DNA of 64,000 nucleotides from Synechococcales cyanobacterium CNB (GCA_030263455.1 SZOZ01000011.1:1-64000); one strand, 5' to 3'. Numbered from the stretch's first letter, positions 26,832 through 36,059 are shown. A program made the numbers and translations. The notes: generated by a model from the sequence alone, not told the origin.

Positions 26832-29120
26832 TCAGTGGGGCTTGCGGCGGGTGCGGCGCTCCTTCGCCCTCGGATGCACCCCGGCCATCCCGGGCTTGCG
26901 CCGGCGCTGGCCGCCCTTTGATCGCAGGGCTTCCTCGACCTCCGCGCGTCGGAGCAGGAGCGGTTCGTGAGGCTCGCCATGGGTGGGCAGCCCGGGGGCG
27001 TGGCCGCCGTGCTCTTCGATCAGCCTTCGGATCGTCGCGGCCTGGTCTCGCAGTTCGGCTGCACGCTCGAAGTTCAGCGATTCGGCCGCTTCGCGCATCT
27101 CGCCCTCGATCTCGGCGAGCAGCGTCGCCGCATCGAGCGGGCGTTCGCTGGTGAGCGAGGCCTCGCGGGCCGTGCGGCGGGCTTTGAGTTCACTCTCCAG
27201 CCCCCGCCTGATCGCCTTGCGGATAGTGGTGGGCGTCACGTCGTACTCACGGTTGTAGGCGACCTGCTTGGCACGACGACGCTCGGTTTCGTCGATCGCG
27301 GCCTGCATGGCGGGGGTAACCGAGTCGGCGTACATGACGACCTTGGCGTTCTCGTTGCGTGCCGCGCGGCCCATCTGCTGGATGAGACTCGTAGCGGAGC
27401 GCAGGAAACCCTCCTTGTCCGCGTCGAGGATGCACACGAGCGAAACTTCGGGCAGGTCAAGCCCTTCGCGGAGGAGGTTGACGCCCACGAGCACGTCGAA
27501 CTCGCCCAGGCGCAGGTCGGTGAGGATGCCGACGCGCTCGAGCGTGTCGATCTCGCTGTGCAGATAGCGTACTCGCAGGCCCTGCTGGTCGAGGTAGCCG
27601 GTCAGGTCTTCGCAGAGCCGCTTGGTCAGGGCGGTGATGAGCACACGCTCGCCCGCGGCGGCACGCTCGCGGCAGCGCACCAGCAAGTCCTGCACCTGGT
27701 TCGACGCCGGACGCACCTCGATCTCGGGGTCGAGCAGTCCGGTCGGGCGGATGACCTGCTCGTGGACCGCACCGCTCGTCATGCCGAGTTCGTACGGTCC
27801 CGGTGTCGCGCTGACGAACACGACCTGCGGCACCATCGACTCGAACTCCTCGAACCGCAGCGGTCGGTTGTCGAGCGCGGCAGGAAGGCGGAACCCGTGC
27901 TCGACAAGCACCTCCTTGCGAGCACGATCACCGTTGAACATCGCGCGCACCTGCGGGATTGTGACGTGGGACTCGTCAACGATGAGGAGCCAGTCGCTCA
28001 CGGAGGAAGTGGGGGAGTAACGAAGTGACGGAGTGACGGGGTGTGCGGCTTCTTCGCCTCCAGGCTCGTCACTCTGCCGCTTTGCCACGTCGCCGCGTTG
28101 CGACTGCTCATCCCGCGTCGGAGCGCGCTCGAAGTAGTCGAGCAGAGTGAACGGACGCTCGCCGGGGGCGCGACCGTCAAAGTAGCGCGAGTAGTTCTCG
28201 ATGCCGGAGCAGTACCCGACCTCCTCGATCATTTCGAGGTCGTACTTCGTGCGCGCGAGCAGGCGCTGGGCTTCGAGGAGTTTCCCCTGCGAGCGGAGTT
28301 CCAACACGCGGTCGTCGAGGTCGGTGCGGATCGAGTCGAGGATCGGCTGAATCTCCTCCTCCGGCATGACGTAGTGGACCGCCGGGTACAGGAAGAACTG
28401 CCGCTCTTCGGCGAGCAGGTCGCCGCCGGTGGGGTCGATCAGGTCCACACGGTCGATCTCATCGCCGAAGAGCTCGACACGGACGGCGAAACGTTCGTAG
28501 GCGGGCCACACCTCGACGGCGTCTCCGCGGACGCGGTACGAGCCGCGTTTGAACTCGACGTCCACTCGCTGGTATTGCATGGCGTTGAGGGCGAGGAAGA
28601 AGTTGCGCCGGTTGATGCGGCTGCCGCGGGTGATGCTGAGCACTCGCTGGGCGTATGCCTCCGGCGAGCCGAGGCCGAAGATGCAGGAGACGGAGGCGAC
28701 GACGATGGTGTCGCGGCGGCTGAGGATGCTGCTCGTTGCGGCGAGCCGGAGCATGTCGAGATCGTCGTTGCGACTTGCGTCCTTCTCGATGTAGATGTCG
28801 CGGGCTGGGATGTACGCTTCGGGCTGGTAGAAGTCGTAGTAGGAGACGAAGTAGTTGACGCTGTTGTGCGGGAAGAACTGGCGGAGTTCCTCGTACAACT
28901 GGGCCGCGAGGGTCTTGTTGTGGCTGATGATGAGCGTGGGTCGCTGGAGTGTGGCGATGACGTTCGCCATCGTGAAGGTCTTGCCCGTGCCCGTTGCGCC
29001 GAGCAGGCAGACGTGCCGCGAGCCGGCGCGCAGGTCGCGGCATACGCCCTCGATGGCGTGTGGCTGGTCGCCCGTGGGCACAAAGTCACTGACGAGTTCG
29101 AAGCCACGCGGCGGGGGCAT
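26832..29120 (-). CDS. uvrB: Excinuclease ABC subunit B
   Basis: A 762-aa helicase-like damage-verification subunit that receives DNA from UvrA and recruits UvrC. Walker A is GATGTGKT (41-48). The beta-hairpin YYDFYQPEAYIP is present, as are the VDESH box (382-385), SATPG and the C-terminal UvrC-binding helix pair (LNFERAAELRDQ). It is about 90 aa longer than E. coli UvrB; some 41 extra residues (335-375) lie between DYFERAP and DWLLIVDESH and are encoded by repeat-like DNA. The ATG at 29120 begins family homology. It is 8 bp downstream of the zinc-ribbon gene and upstream of the tiny membrane gene and uvrA. Confidence 0.95.
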   Translation of the reverse strand: MPPPRGFELVSDFVPTGDQPHAIEGVCRDLRAGSRHVCLLGATGTGKTFTMANVIATLQRPTLIISHNKTLAAQLYEELRQFFPHNSVNYFVSYYDFYQPEAYIPARDIYIEKDASRNDDLDMLRLAATSSILSRRDTIVVASVSCIFGLGSPEAYAQRVLSITRGSRINRRNFFLALNAMQYQRVDVEFKRGSYRVRGDAVEVWPAYERFAVRVELFGDEIDRVDLIDPTGGDLLAEERQFFLYPAVHYVMPEEEIQPILDSIRTDLDDRVLELRSQGKLLEAQRLLARTKYDLEMIEEVGYCSGIENYSRYFDGRAPGERPFTLLDYFERAPTRDEQSQRGDVAKRQSDEPGGEEAAHPVTPSLRYSPTSSVSDWLLIVDESHVTIPQVRAMFNGDRARKEVLVEHGFRLPAALDNRPLRFEEFESMVPQVVFVSATPGPYELGMTSGAVHEQVIRPTGLLDPEIEVRPASNQVQDLLVRCRERAAAGERVLITALTKRLCEDLTGYLDQQGLRVRYLHSEIDTLERVGILTDLRLGEFDVLVGVNLLREGLDLPEVSLVCILDADKEGFLRSATSLIQQMGRAARNENAKVVMYADSVTPAMQAAIDETERRRAKQVAYNREYDVTPTTIRKAIRRGLESELKARRTAREASLTSERPLDAATLLAEIEGEMREAAESLNFERAAELRDQAATIRRLIEEHGGHAPGLPTHGEPHEPLLLRRAEVEEALRSKGGQRRRKPGMAGVHPRAKERRTRRKPH
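27996..28118 (-). repeat. Repeat-like in-frame insertion within uvrB
   Basis: This segment encodes the extra residues 335-375 of UvrB. On the plus strand it carries GAGTGACG (28031-28038) and its exact inverse CGTCACTC (28067-28074), surrounded by short reiterated strings such as GAAGTGACGGAGTGACGG. It looks like a small palindromic element that has entered the gene without breaking the frame. Confidence 0.55.
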
Positions 29121-29128
29121 GCGCGATT

Positions 29129-30166
29129 CTACGCGGCGGGGTGGCTGCGCTGTTCCGGCGCTGGTGACGCCTGCCATGTCGCGCCGCAGGCGATGCAGAC
29201 GCGGCAGCCGTCGGGGTCGGGTGGGCGGAGTTCGCCGAGGCAGGCGGCGCAGAGGCCGCGTTCGGTGGTCGCGGACGCGAACCGGCGCGGCGTGATTCCG
29301 AGTTCGCCGGTCAGGACGCTGAACGCGCCGAGACCGAGCGCGAGCGACAGCGCGGCGATGCCGGCAGCGGCGACGGTCCATTCGGAATCTTCGAGGTTCC
29401 CGATCCGGGTGAACAGGCTCAACACCCAGAACGTCGCCACGCCGAGTAGCATGGCAAGCGACCAACGGATCCAACGCCCTTCGCTCCGCACAGCGTGCCG
29501 GAGCGACCGAACCTGCTCTGTTCCGATCGTTTGTCGCCGCGACTTGCCGATGCCGATCAGCCAGGAGTCGGTCCGCCGAACGAGGACGCCGCGGGCGTCG
29601 TTGACGATCGGCGGATTGAGCAGCAACATCCTGAGAACAACCGGGGGCTTCGTCGTCAGCGGTGGTTGAGGGCCGTCCCAGTGGGGACGGGTCACGCGGG
29701 AGGCCGCCCAAGCCGCGCCGCACTCGGGGCAGATGACCGCGCCGTCGGCCTGCCGTTCAAGCCCCCTGAGTGAGTAGCCGCACTGCGCGCAGAATCCGTG
29801 CGCCGTGAGTGTCGCGCCGATACCCCGCCGGATTCTGAGCGTGGCGAGCGCTCGATCGACGTGCTGCATCACGGCGAACGTGATCAGGACGGCGAGCAGA
29901 CCGCCGATCGAGCCGACGCGGCCGCCGAACAGCCAGAGCAGTGTCGGGAAGACGACCACCAGAACGACAAGCGTCGCTGGCATCGCGAGCAGAATCCGTT
30001 GCATCGACCATCGGCGCGATACCTCGTCGCGTACTCGCTTCAGATTCCGTTGCAGCCTGCGAGCCGCATCGCGTTCTGCCTGCGAGTCGGCGCGGAGGGC
30101 CAGTTCCGCCAGGGCGACCGGCTGGTACGGCGCGCCGCGATCGTCAATCGGTGAACGTGGCATCAT
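29129..30166 (-). CDS. Multispan membrane protein with two zinc ribbons
   Basis: A 345-aa protein. It has four hydrophobic helices in two pairs (about 56-80/84-100 and 233-252/265-288). One zinc ribbon follows the first pair (CAQCGYSLRG ... CPECGAAW) and a second lies near the C-terminus (CAACLGEL ... CIACGATW). It belongs to the CxxC-Y-S-L-R-G family also seen at 15507 and 22575. It ends 8 bp before uvrB on the same strand, so it probably leads the uvrB/uvrA transcription unit, though no repair role is implied. Confidence 0.72.
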   Translation of the reverse strand: MMPRSPIDDRGAPYQPVALAELALRADSQAERDAARRLQRNLKRVRDEVSRRWSMQRILLAMPATLVVLVVVFPTLLWLFGGRVGSIGGLLAVLITFAVMQHVDRALATLRIRRGIGATLTAHGFCAQCGYSLRGLERQADGAVICPECGAAWAASRVTRPHWDGPQPPLTTKPPVVLRMLLLNPPIVNDARGVLVRRTDSWLIGIGKSRRQTIGTEQVRSLRHAVRSEGRWIRWSLAMLLGVATFWVLSLFTRIGNLEDSEWTVAAAGIAALSLALGLGAFSVLTGELGITPRRFASATTERGLCAACLGELRPPDPDGCRVCIACGATWQASPAPEQRSHPAA

Positions 30167-30196
30167 CGAGCAGCATACACGCCGCCGGTGGCTGCA

Positions 30197-32944
30197 TCAG
30201 CCGCGCACGGCGGCAAGGAGTTCGCACGGCCTCCGGCGGTTCAGTCGCGCGATCGATGGCGCGGCCGCGCTCAGGCACATCAGCAGCACGAAGCCCCATC
30301 CGGCCGCGATCGGCAGCAGCGGCGGGCGTGGGGTGAGCGACAGGCCCAGCAGCAGGGCGTTGAGCCGCGTGCCGCCCCATGCGCCCTGCGTGCCCATGAG
30401 CGTCCCGAGCAGGCACGCTGCGGACGCGATTAGCAGGGCCTCGCCCGCGATCAGGCGGAGCAGGAGGCCACGTTGAGCGCCGAGGGCACGCAGCACGCCG
30501 AACTCGAACTGGCGTGCCTCGACCCCGGCAACGATGACGTTGGCCACACCGAAGCAGGCGATGAACATGCTCAGCACGGCAAGAGCGCTGACAGCGAGCA
30601 GCGTGCCGCGGATGAACTCCTCGATCTCACGCCGGATCATCCGTCCGCTGCCGGCGTCGAGGATGCCCGCTGCAAAGAGTTCGCGCCGGATGGTGCGAAT
30701 CGCGTCGGCATCGTCGGCGTCGTCGGCCAGATCGATCTGGATCATGTTGATGGCGTCGGAGCCGAAACGCTCGCGCAGGTCGCGCCGGCTCCCGAACACG
30801 GCATGGACGGCCTGCTGGAGGTACTCGTCGCCGACGTTGAAAAACTTGCTGACGACGTCGAGGCCCGGGCTGGTGACGACGCCCACGATCTCGAACTCGT
30901 GCAGCACGCCGTTATCCTCGCAGCGGAAGACGTCGCCGACACCCATCCCCTGGGCGACCTTGAACTCGCGGGCAACGATGACCGCGCCGCCTGCTTCGAG
31001 TCGGCGTTGCGCTGTGGCGGGGTCACCCTCCACCCAGGTGAGATTGGACATGCGAAAGAACGGCTCAGGCTCGAAGGCGATGAAGGTGGTGCGGTAGCGT
31101 TGCAGGGCGCGCACCCCGAAGGCGTCGGTCTCCACCGGGTGCAGCGTGATGGCGCAGGTGTTGGTGACGAAGGGGAGGGCGTCGAGGGCACGCACGCTTT
31201 CATCCGTGAGCGCGAGGCCGGTGACGAACGCGTCGGGAAACTTCAGTTTGCCGAACCAGTCGCGGAGAACCGCGCCGCCCTGGGTCCAGAGCGCGACCAT
31301 CAGGGCAAGGCCGGCCATCATCGCGCCAGCGGTGAAGCCGTATCGGAACGGCGTCGCCCGGATCGTTCGCCCGAGCAGCCTGCGAGGCAATCCGAGCACG
31401 GCGGAGACCACGGGCCCGAAGGCAGCCGATGCGAGGAGCATCGCGGGAAGGCCGAGCAGGAAGTAGCCGGTGAGCATGGCGGGCAGGCCGAGGGTAACGT
31501 AGAGCCAGAAGGCAGTCTGGCCGTCGTTGGGCGTGCCGATCACGATCGCGTGTGTCGCAGCTCCGGCGAGTCCCGCAATGGTGACGGCGACGACGGCTCT
31601 GCGTGTCGGCCTGCGTGCGCGAGCGGCGAGCGCTCGCAGCGGGCTGGTGCGAGAAGCCCGCCATGCCGGTGCGAGCGCGCCGGCAACACCGCTCGCCAGC
31701 GCGCCGGTGAACGCAAGGCAAATACCGAGCGGCAGCACGCGAGGGCCGGCGGGCACCTGCTCCGGAAACGCGGCAATGAGCGACCCCGCGACCAGCAGGC
31801 CGAGCGGGACGCCGATCGACCCTCCGAGACCGCCGACGACGGCGCCGACCAGCAGTTGCGCGCCGCCGAGCTGGCCGCGCGAGGCGCCGATGCACCGCAG
31901 CACGGCGAGTTCTCGCTCGCGCTCAACCGCATCGGTCATCATGCCCGTGAACGTGATGAAGGTGGCGGTGAGGAAGGCGAGGAAGGTCGCCAGCGCGAGG
32001 CCGAGTTGCGTCGAGGCAATGCTGCGTTCGACGCCGGAGGTCACGCGAGCGCTGGTCTGGAGCACGACGCCGGGCGGCATCTCGGAACGGCGTGTCACGA
32101 CGATCTCCTCGGCGCGGTCCGGCTCTCGCAGCACGGCGTCGATCTCGCTGAGCCTGCCCGCGCGCCCGGTGATCGAGCCGAGGCCGTCGAGCGTCATGTA
32201 CGCCTGCGGTCGGCCTCCGAGCGGCGGCTGGGCCGCGATGCCGACGACGGTGAGCCGCACGGGCCGACGGAGAAGCCGGACAATCTCGACCTCGTCGCCG
32301 ACGCGCACGCCGACGCGGCGGTTGATCTCCTCGGCCTTTCGTGCGTCATCCAGGCGATCGGGAACCTCGGGCGCGGAGGTTTCCCAGACTCCAGGCCCTG
32401 CCACGAGCGTGAAACCGCCAAGCGAGGCCTCGGCGTCCCGTGCGGCGAGCCAGGTCAGCCGCTCCGCGAGCGCGGCGTCGATGACGATCTCGCCGGCTTC
32501 GCGTGCCTCGCGTCCGGCGAGGATCGTGATCGGCCGGACCAGCGAATCATCTTCGAAGGAGACGCCGAGCGCGAGAGCGGACGCTCTCAGCGTGAGTTTC
32601 GCCGCCTCGCTCCGGCCGTCCATCTCGGCCAGGAACGCCGTCGTGAAGACGATCGATACGGTGTCCTGCAACCGTCCCGCGGCGGCTTTCGTCTCCGGCC
32701 ACGAGCGGACCGTGCCGAGGAGCGAGGCGTCGAAGGTCTGTCCCGTTCCGGTCGGGCGAACCTGCAGGTCGGCGCGGCCGACCGCGGCATCGAGCCGCAT
32801 GCGCACGGACTCGTTGATCGAAGCCATCGCGCAGGAGACGGCGGCGATGAGTGCGGCCGAGAGGGCGACCGCCGCGACGAGCAGCGCAGTGCGCCTACGC
32901 CGCCCGGACAAACTGCTGGTAGCGAGCCGCCACGCCGGACGCAT
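30197..32944 (-). CDS. MacB/LolC-type ABC transporter permease with two FtsX domains
   Basis: A 915-aa inner-membrane permease. An N-terminal helix and periplasmic MacB-like domain are followed by an FtsX domain (around 330-450, with RERELAVLRCIGASRGQL), a second periplasmic region and a C-terminal FtsX domain (around 790-900, with EFGVLRALGAQRGLLL). Such permeases extract lipoproteins or export lipids and peptides rather than import. The ATG at 32944 lies inside the ATPase gene, overlapping its end by 50 bp, showing tight coupling with the ATPase encoded just upstream. Confidence 0.88.
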   Translation of the reverse strand: MRPAWRLATSSLSGRRRRTALLVAAVALSAALIAAVSCAMASINESVRMRLDAAVGRADLQVRPTGTGQTFDASLLGTVRSWPETKAAAGRLQDTVSIVFTTAFLAEMDGRSEAAKLTLRASALALGVSFEDDSLVRPITILAGREAREAGEIVIDAALAERLTWLAARDAEASLGGFTLVAGPGVWETSAPEVPDRLDDARKAEEINRRVGVRVGDEVEIVRLLRRPVRLTVVGIAAQPPLGGRPQAYMTLDGLGSITGRAGRLSEIDAVLREPDRAEEIVVTRRSEMPPGVVLQTSARVTSGVERSIASTQLGLALATFLAFLTATFITFTGMMTDAVERERELAVLRCIGASRGQLGGAQLLVGAVVGGLGGSIGVPLGLLVAGSLIAAFPEQVPAGPRVLPLGICLAFTGALASGVAGALAPAWRASRTSPLRALAARARRPTRRAVVAVTIAGLAGAATHAIVIGTPNDGQTAFWLYVTLGLPAMLTGYFLLGLPAMLLASAAFGPVVSAVLGLPRRLLGRTIRATPFRYGFTAGAMMAGLALMVALWTQGGAVLRDWFGKLKFPDAFVTGLALTDESVRALDALPFVTNTCAITLHPVETDAFGVRALQRYRTTFIAFEPEPFFRMSNLTWVEGDPATAQRRLEAGGAVIVAREFKVAQGMGVGDVFRCEDNGVLHEFEIVGVVTSPGLDVVSKFFNVGDEYLQQAVHAVFGSRRDLRERFGSDAINMIQIDLADDADDADAIRTIRRELFAAGILDAGSGRMIRREIEEFIRGTLLAVSALAVLSMFIACFGVANVIVAGVEARQFEFGVLRALGAQRGLLLRLIAGEALLIASAACLLGTLMGTQGAWGGTRLNALLLGLSLTPRPPLLPIAAGWGFVLLMCLSAAAPSIARLNRRRPCELLAAVRG

Positions 32945-33629
32945 CGAGTCCCTCCGTGTCGATCTTTCCCTCGACGCGCCCGTCGCGGAGCACGTACACA
33001 CACCGGCAGTGCGTCGCGGCGGCCGGTTCGTGCGTGACCATCACGACTGTCATCGCCCGTTCCGCTGCGAGCGAGGCGAGCAGGCACCAGAGACGGTCGG
33101 CGTTCGCCGAGTCGAGCGCACCCGTCGGCTCATCGGCGAGCAGCACGGGTGGCGAGAAGAGCAGCGCCCGTGCGATCGCCACCCGTTGCTGCTCGCCGCC
33201 TGAGATGGCATCGGGGCGGCGATCGGCAAGGTGTCCTACGCCCAGTTCGTCCAGCAGTTCGCGGCTTCGCTGCGCAAGCGTGTGCGTCGGCTCGCCGGCC
33301 AGCACTCCCGGCAGTTCGACGTTTTCGCGGGCCGTCAGAGTCGGGATGAGGTTGAACTGCTGGAAGACGATGCCGACGCCGCGACGCCGGAACTCAGTCG
33401 CCGCCCGTTCGTTGAGCGTGTGCAGGGGCCGCTCGCCGTGCCAGACTTCGCCGGCGTCGGGGCGGTCGAGCGCGCCGAGCAGGTGAAGGAGCGTGCTCTT
33501 GCCGCTCCCGGACTGCCCCATGATGGCGTAGAAGCCCGGCTCGGGGACGTGCAGGTCCACGCCGCGCAACGCCTCGACGCGCTGCGACCCTGTCTGGTAC
33601 GCCTTGCTGACGCCGACGCACCGGATCAT
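32895..33629 (-). CDS. ABC transporter ATP-binding protein (MacB/LolD-like)
   Basis: A 244-aa ATPase with Walker A GQSGSGKST (about 38-46), Q-loop in FQQFNLIPTLTARENV, signature ISGGEQQRVAIARAL, Walker B VLLADEPTGALD and switch His in MVTHEP. The ARENVELP and GEQQRVAIARAL forms are typical of LolD/MacB-type exporters. It energises the permease encoded directly downstream, forming a complete ATPase-permease pair; no membrane-fusion partner is seen nearby. Confidence 0.93.
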   Translation of the reverse strand: MIRCVGVSKAYQTGSQRVEALRGVDLHVPEPGFYAIMGQSGSGKSTLLHLLGALDRPDAGEVWHGERPLHTLNERAATEFRRRGVGIVFQQFNLIPTLTARENVELPGVLAGEPTHTLAQRSRELLDELGVGHLADRRPDAISGGEQQRVAIARALLFSPPVLLADEPTGALDSANADRLWCLLASLAAERAMTVVMVTHEPAAATHCRCVYVLRDGRVEGKIDTEGLDASGVAARYQQFVRAA

Positions 33630-33678
33630 GCGGCCACCGCCCCTCGCCCGTGCCGTTCGATGCTGGAACGTCGCCGTC

Positions 33679-34059
33679 TCACGCGCCGTACTTGGCGTCG
33701 TAGGCGGCCGCTTCCATCAGGCCGCCAAGCCCTGCCGCGTCCTTGATCCTGATCTTCACGAGCCAGCCGGCACCGTACGGGTCGCTGTTGAGCAGACTCG
33801 GATCTTCGGCGACGGCCGGGTTCGTCTCGACGACTTCACCGGCGCACGCGCAATAGACGTCGCTGGTGGTCTTGACGCTCTCGACTTCGCCGACCGAGTC
33901 GCCGGCACGGAATGCGAAGCCTGGCTTCTTCATCTCGACGTAGGTGACGTCGGTGAGTTGATCCACGGCGAACCGCGTCAGACCGAGCGTGAGCGCGTCG
34001 CCGTCAACCTTGTGCCATTCGTGCGAGTCGGAGTAGCGACGGTCGGACGGGCTTGCCAT
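33679..34059 (-). CDS. gcvH: Glycine cleavage system H protein
   Basis: A 126-aa lipoyl carrier that shuttles the aminomethyl group between the P and T proteins. The N-terminus YSDSHEWHKVDGD and the lipoylation site ESVKTTSDVY with Lys63 are diagnostic, and the C-terminal NSDPYGAGWLVKI fits. Length is normal. The ATG at 34059 follows AAGGAACGC. gcvT and gcvP are not adjacent; the gene stands alone between the ABC exporter and a rightward operon. Confidence 0.95.
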   Translation of the reverse strand: MASPSDRRYSDSHEWHKVDGDALTLGLTRFAVDQLTDVTYVEMKKPGFAFRAGDSVGEVESVKTTSDVYCACAGEVVETNPAVAEDPSLLNSDPYGAGWLVKIRIKDAAGLGGLMEAAAYDAKYGA

Positions 34060-34198
34060 GAGCGTTCCTTCGGAAGTGGGTGGTGTCAGGTTCGGCTCGG
34101 TCGCTTCGGGTCGGGGTGAGCCTGCCCGAACGGGCCGAATGGTATGGGTGACGACCACAAGTGGAAACCCCAAGTCTTTTCTCTACTTGCGGGTCTGC

Positions 34199-34228
34199 TT
34201 GACACGAGTTGAACGATTCCGCTATCGT
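34199..34228 (+). promoter_or_regulatory. Strong housekeeping promoter ahead of a leader terminator
   Basis: A perfect -35 TTGACA (34199-34204) is separated by 18 bp from TATCGT (34223-34228, four of six matches). Predicted transcripts start near 34236. No rightward gene begins until 34376, and an intrinsic terminator lies at 34257-34290, so this promoter either drives a very short RNA or a regulated leader for the TIM-barrel/cmk/plsC genes. The rest of the 316-bp gap after gcvH shows nothing else I can identify. Confidence 0.6.
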
Positions 34229-34256
34229 GGCTGCTTCACGCAGTCTCTCCCCTCCG

Positions 34257-34290
34257 GACGGTCGGTGCCTCACGGCCCGACCGTCTTTCT
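34257..34290 (+). terminator. Intrinsic terminator in the leader of the 34376-36791 operon
   Basis: GACGGTCGG (34257-34265) pairs perfectly with CCGACCGTC (34277-34285), with an inner GCC/GGC pair extending the stem, followed by TTTCTTTG. No rightward coding gene ends before it, and gcvH is transcribed away from it. It therefore terminates a short RNA from the 34199 promoter or acts as an attenuator. Confidence 0.72.
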
Positions 34291-34375
34291 TTGTCTTGCC
34301 CACCCTTCCTGGCTTGTCGTGGCGGTTCAGGGGTTGCTCGGGTAGAGTGTGTCGGCTGGAGGGGTATCCACGGAC

Positions 34376-35239
34376 ATGCTGCTGACGCTGACAGTAACCG
34401 ACGCGCGACCTTTTCTGGCCACGCGCCGCCCGTCTGGAAAGCCGGACCTTCATGCCCTTCCGACCGTCGTGGCCGACGATCTGGGGCTTCACGGCCTGAA
34501 CCTTTCGACCGCCTTGCTTGCCGGTGCGGAGGCACGCGACCTGGAGCGGCTTAGGGAGAGCGCGGACAAGGCTCGTTGCTCGTGCCTCGTGCTGATCGAA
34601 CCCGGCCCGCTCGGCTTCGCCAGCCCGGACGAGGACGAGGGCGAGAAGGTCGTTGAGAGGGCAAAGAGGGTGTTGCAAGCGGGGGCATTCCTCGGCTGCA
34701 ACGCGGTCTCTGTCCGCATCGAAGCGGACGTCTCGGAAGAGAGCGGGGAGATCGTTGCCGAGCGGCTTCGGCCTGTCGTTGAGCGGGCGGAGAAGCTGGA
34801 AATCAACTTGGCCATCAGCCCCGCACCCGGCCTGACAGCCGAACCGAACCGGCTCACTGACCTCATCAAGTCGGTGGGAGGATTCCGGATCAACACCATG
34901 CCCGACTTCCAGGCCGCGGCGGCGTCCGCCGAGCCGGTGCAATACCTGCGCAGGCTGACTCCCTACGCAGCGGCGGTCTCTGCCTCCACTGTCGCGTTTG
35001 CCGTGCCCGCTGGGTCCAGACCGCGCAAGAAGGCGGCGCCGGAGGCGGAAGCATCGGAAGGATTGGTGCCGCCTGAGCACACGGCCTACCCCCTCGACCC
35101 GATGGTTCGGGCGGTCGTGTCCGTGGGGTTCGAGGGCAATCTTGCCGTGGAGTACCGGGGCGAAGGAGACGCTACACTGGGCGTAAAGATGAGCCGCGCG
35201 GCCTTGGAGGATGCGATCCGCCGGGCCGTTCAGGCATAG
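34376..35239 (+). CDS. TIM-barrel protein of the sugar-phosphate isomerase/AP-endonuclease-2 fold
   Basis: A 287-aa protein. Alternating beta-alpha blocks (LPTVVADDLGLHGLNLSTAL, CLVLIEPGPLGF, AGAFLGCNAVSVRIEAD, LEINLAISPAPG, GGFRINTMPD, VVSVGFEGNLAVEYRGEGD) fit a xylose-isomerase-like TIM barrel. The full His/Glu/Asp metal set is not evident, and Cys residues replace some expected positions, so it may be a non-catalytic or divergent member. The ATG at 34376 follows GGAGG; GTG at 34349 is possible. It is 30 bp upstream of cmk and likely cotranscribed. Confidence 0.6.
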   Translation: MLLTLTVTDARPFLATRRPSGKPDLHALPTVVADDLGLHGLNLSTALLAGAEARDLERLRESADKARCSCLVLIEPGPLGFASPDEDEGEKVVERAKRVLQAGAFLGCNAVSVRIEADVSEESGEIVAERLRPVVERAEKLEINLAISPAPGLTAEPNRLTDLIKSVGGFRINTMPDFQAAAASAEPVQYLRRLTPYAAAVSASTVAFAVPAGSRPRKKAAPEAEASEGLVPPEHTAYPLDPMVRAVVSVGFEGNLAVEYRGEGDATLGVKMSRAALEDAIRRAVQA

Positions 35240-35269
35240 TGCCTTTGCCGACGGGGGTTGGGCCGAGCG

Positions 35270-36013
35270 ATGGATTCACGCGGCGCAACGATCCCGACCC
35301 GCCCCCGACCACGGATCGCCGTGCCTGCCGACCTGCCCATCATCATCACGATCGACGGCCCCGCGGGAACGGGCAAGTCGTCCGTCGCCCGTGCCCTCGC
35401 GTCGCGGCTTGGGCTGGATTTTCTCGACACCGGGGCGATGTACCGGGCCGCGGCGGCCATCGTGATCGACCACGGCATCCCGCACGATGACTACGGCGCC
35501 ATCGTCGAGAAAGTGCGGAGCGCGGACCTGCACTTCGACTGGTCCCGGGATCCGCCAGCCATGCTGGCGTGGGACAGACCCATCAACGGTCGCATCCGCG
35601 AGCCGGACGTGACCGCGATCGTCTCCCCGATCTCTGCGATCCCGGAACTGCGAGCGCACATGGTGCAGAAACAGCGGATCATCTGGCACCAGCACCCTCG
35701 GCTGGTCTCAGAAGGGAGGGACCAGGGGTCGGTGGTCTTCCCGGATGCAGCGGTGAAGTTCTACCTGGACGCTGACCCGGCAGAGCGTGCCCGTCGCCGC
35801 GCCGACCAACTTCGTACGGCAGGCCTGCCCGCTGACGAGGCCGACTTGCTTCGGGACATTGTCGAACGGGACCGGTCTGATTCCACCCGGCCGGTCGGGC
35901 CGCTTATCTGCCCGCAGGACGCTGTCCGGGTGGACACGACGCGGCTCTCCTTTGACGAGGTCGTGGACCGGCTCGAAGACGAAGTCCGAGCGCGGATCGC
36001 CGCCCTGCTCTGA
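35270..36013 (+). CDS. cmk: Cytidylate kinase
   Basis: A 247-aa enzyme that phosphorylates CMP/dCMP with ATP. The P-loop is DGPAGTGKSS (29-38), followed by the CMP-binding DTGAMYRA motif. REPDVTAIVSPIS and VSEGRDQGSVVFPDA blocks match the family (the latter usually EGRDIGTVVFPDA), and RRADQL lies in the lid. The N-terminus has about 20 extra residues. ATG 35270 was chosen over TTG 35258. The cmk-plsC order is common in bacteria. Confidence 0.93.
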   Translation: MDSRGATIPTRPRPRIAVPADLPIIITIDGPAGTGKSSVARALASRLGLDFLDTGAMYRAAAAIVIDHGIPHDDYGAIVEKVRSADLHFDWSRDPPAMLAWDRPINGRIREPDVTAIVSPISAIPELRAHMVQKQRIIWHQHPRLVSEGRDQGSVVFPDAAVKFYLDADPAERARRRADQLRTAGLPADEADLLRDIVERDRSDSTRPVGPLICPQDAVRVDTTRLSFDEVVDRLEDEVRARIAALL

Positions 36014-36059
36014 CGGCTGGCATGGCGCGTGGGAAACGCCGGACCGGTACCCTCCGCTC

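Noticed and set aside
30473-33037. An 854-codon plus-strand frame antisense to the MacB-like permease
   Set aside because: Same shadow composition (Gly, Arg, Glu, Asp-rich); the permease on the other strand has two recognisable FtsX domains.
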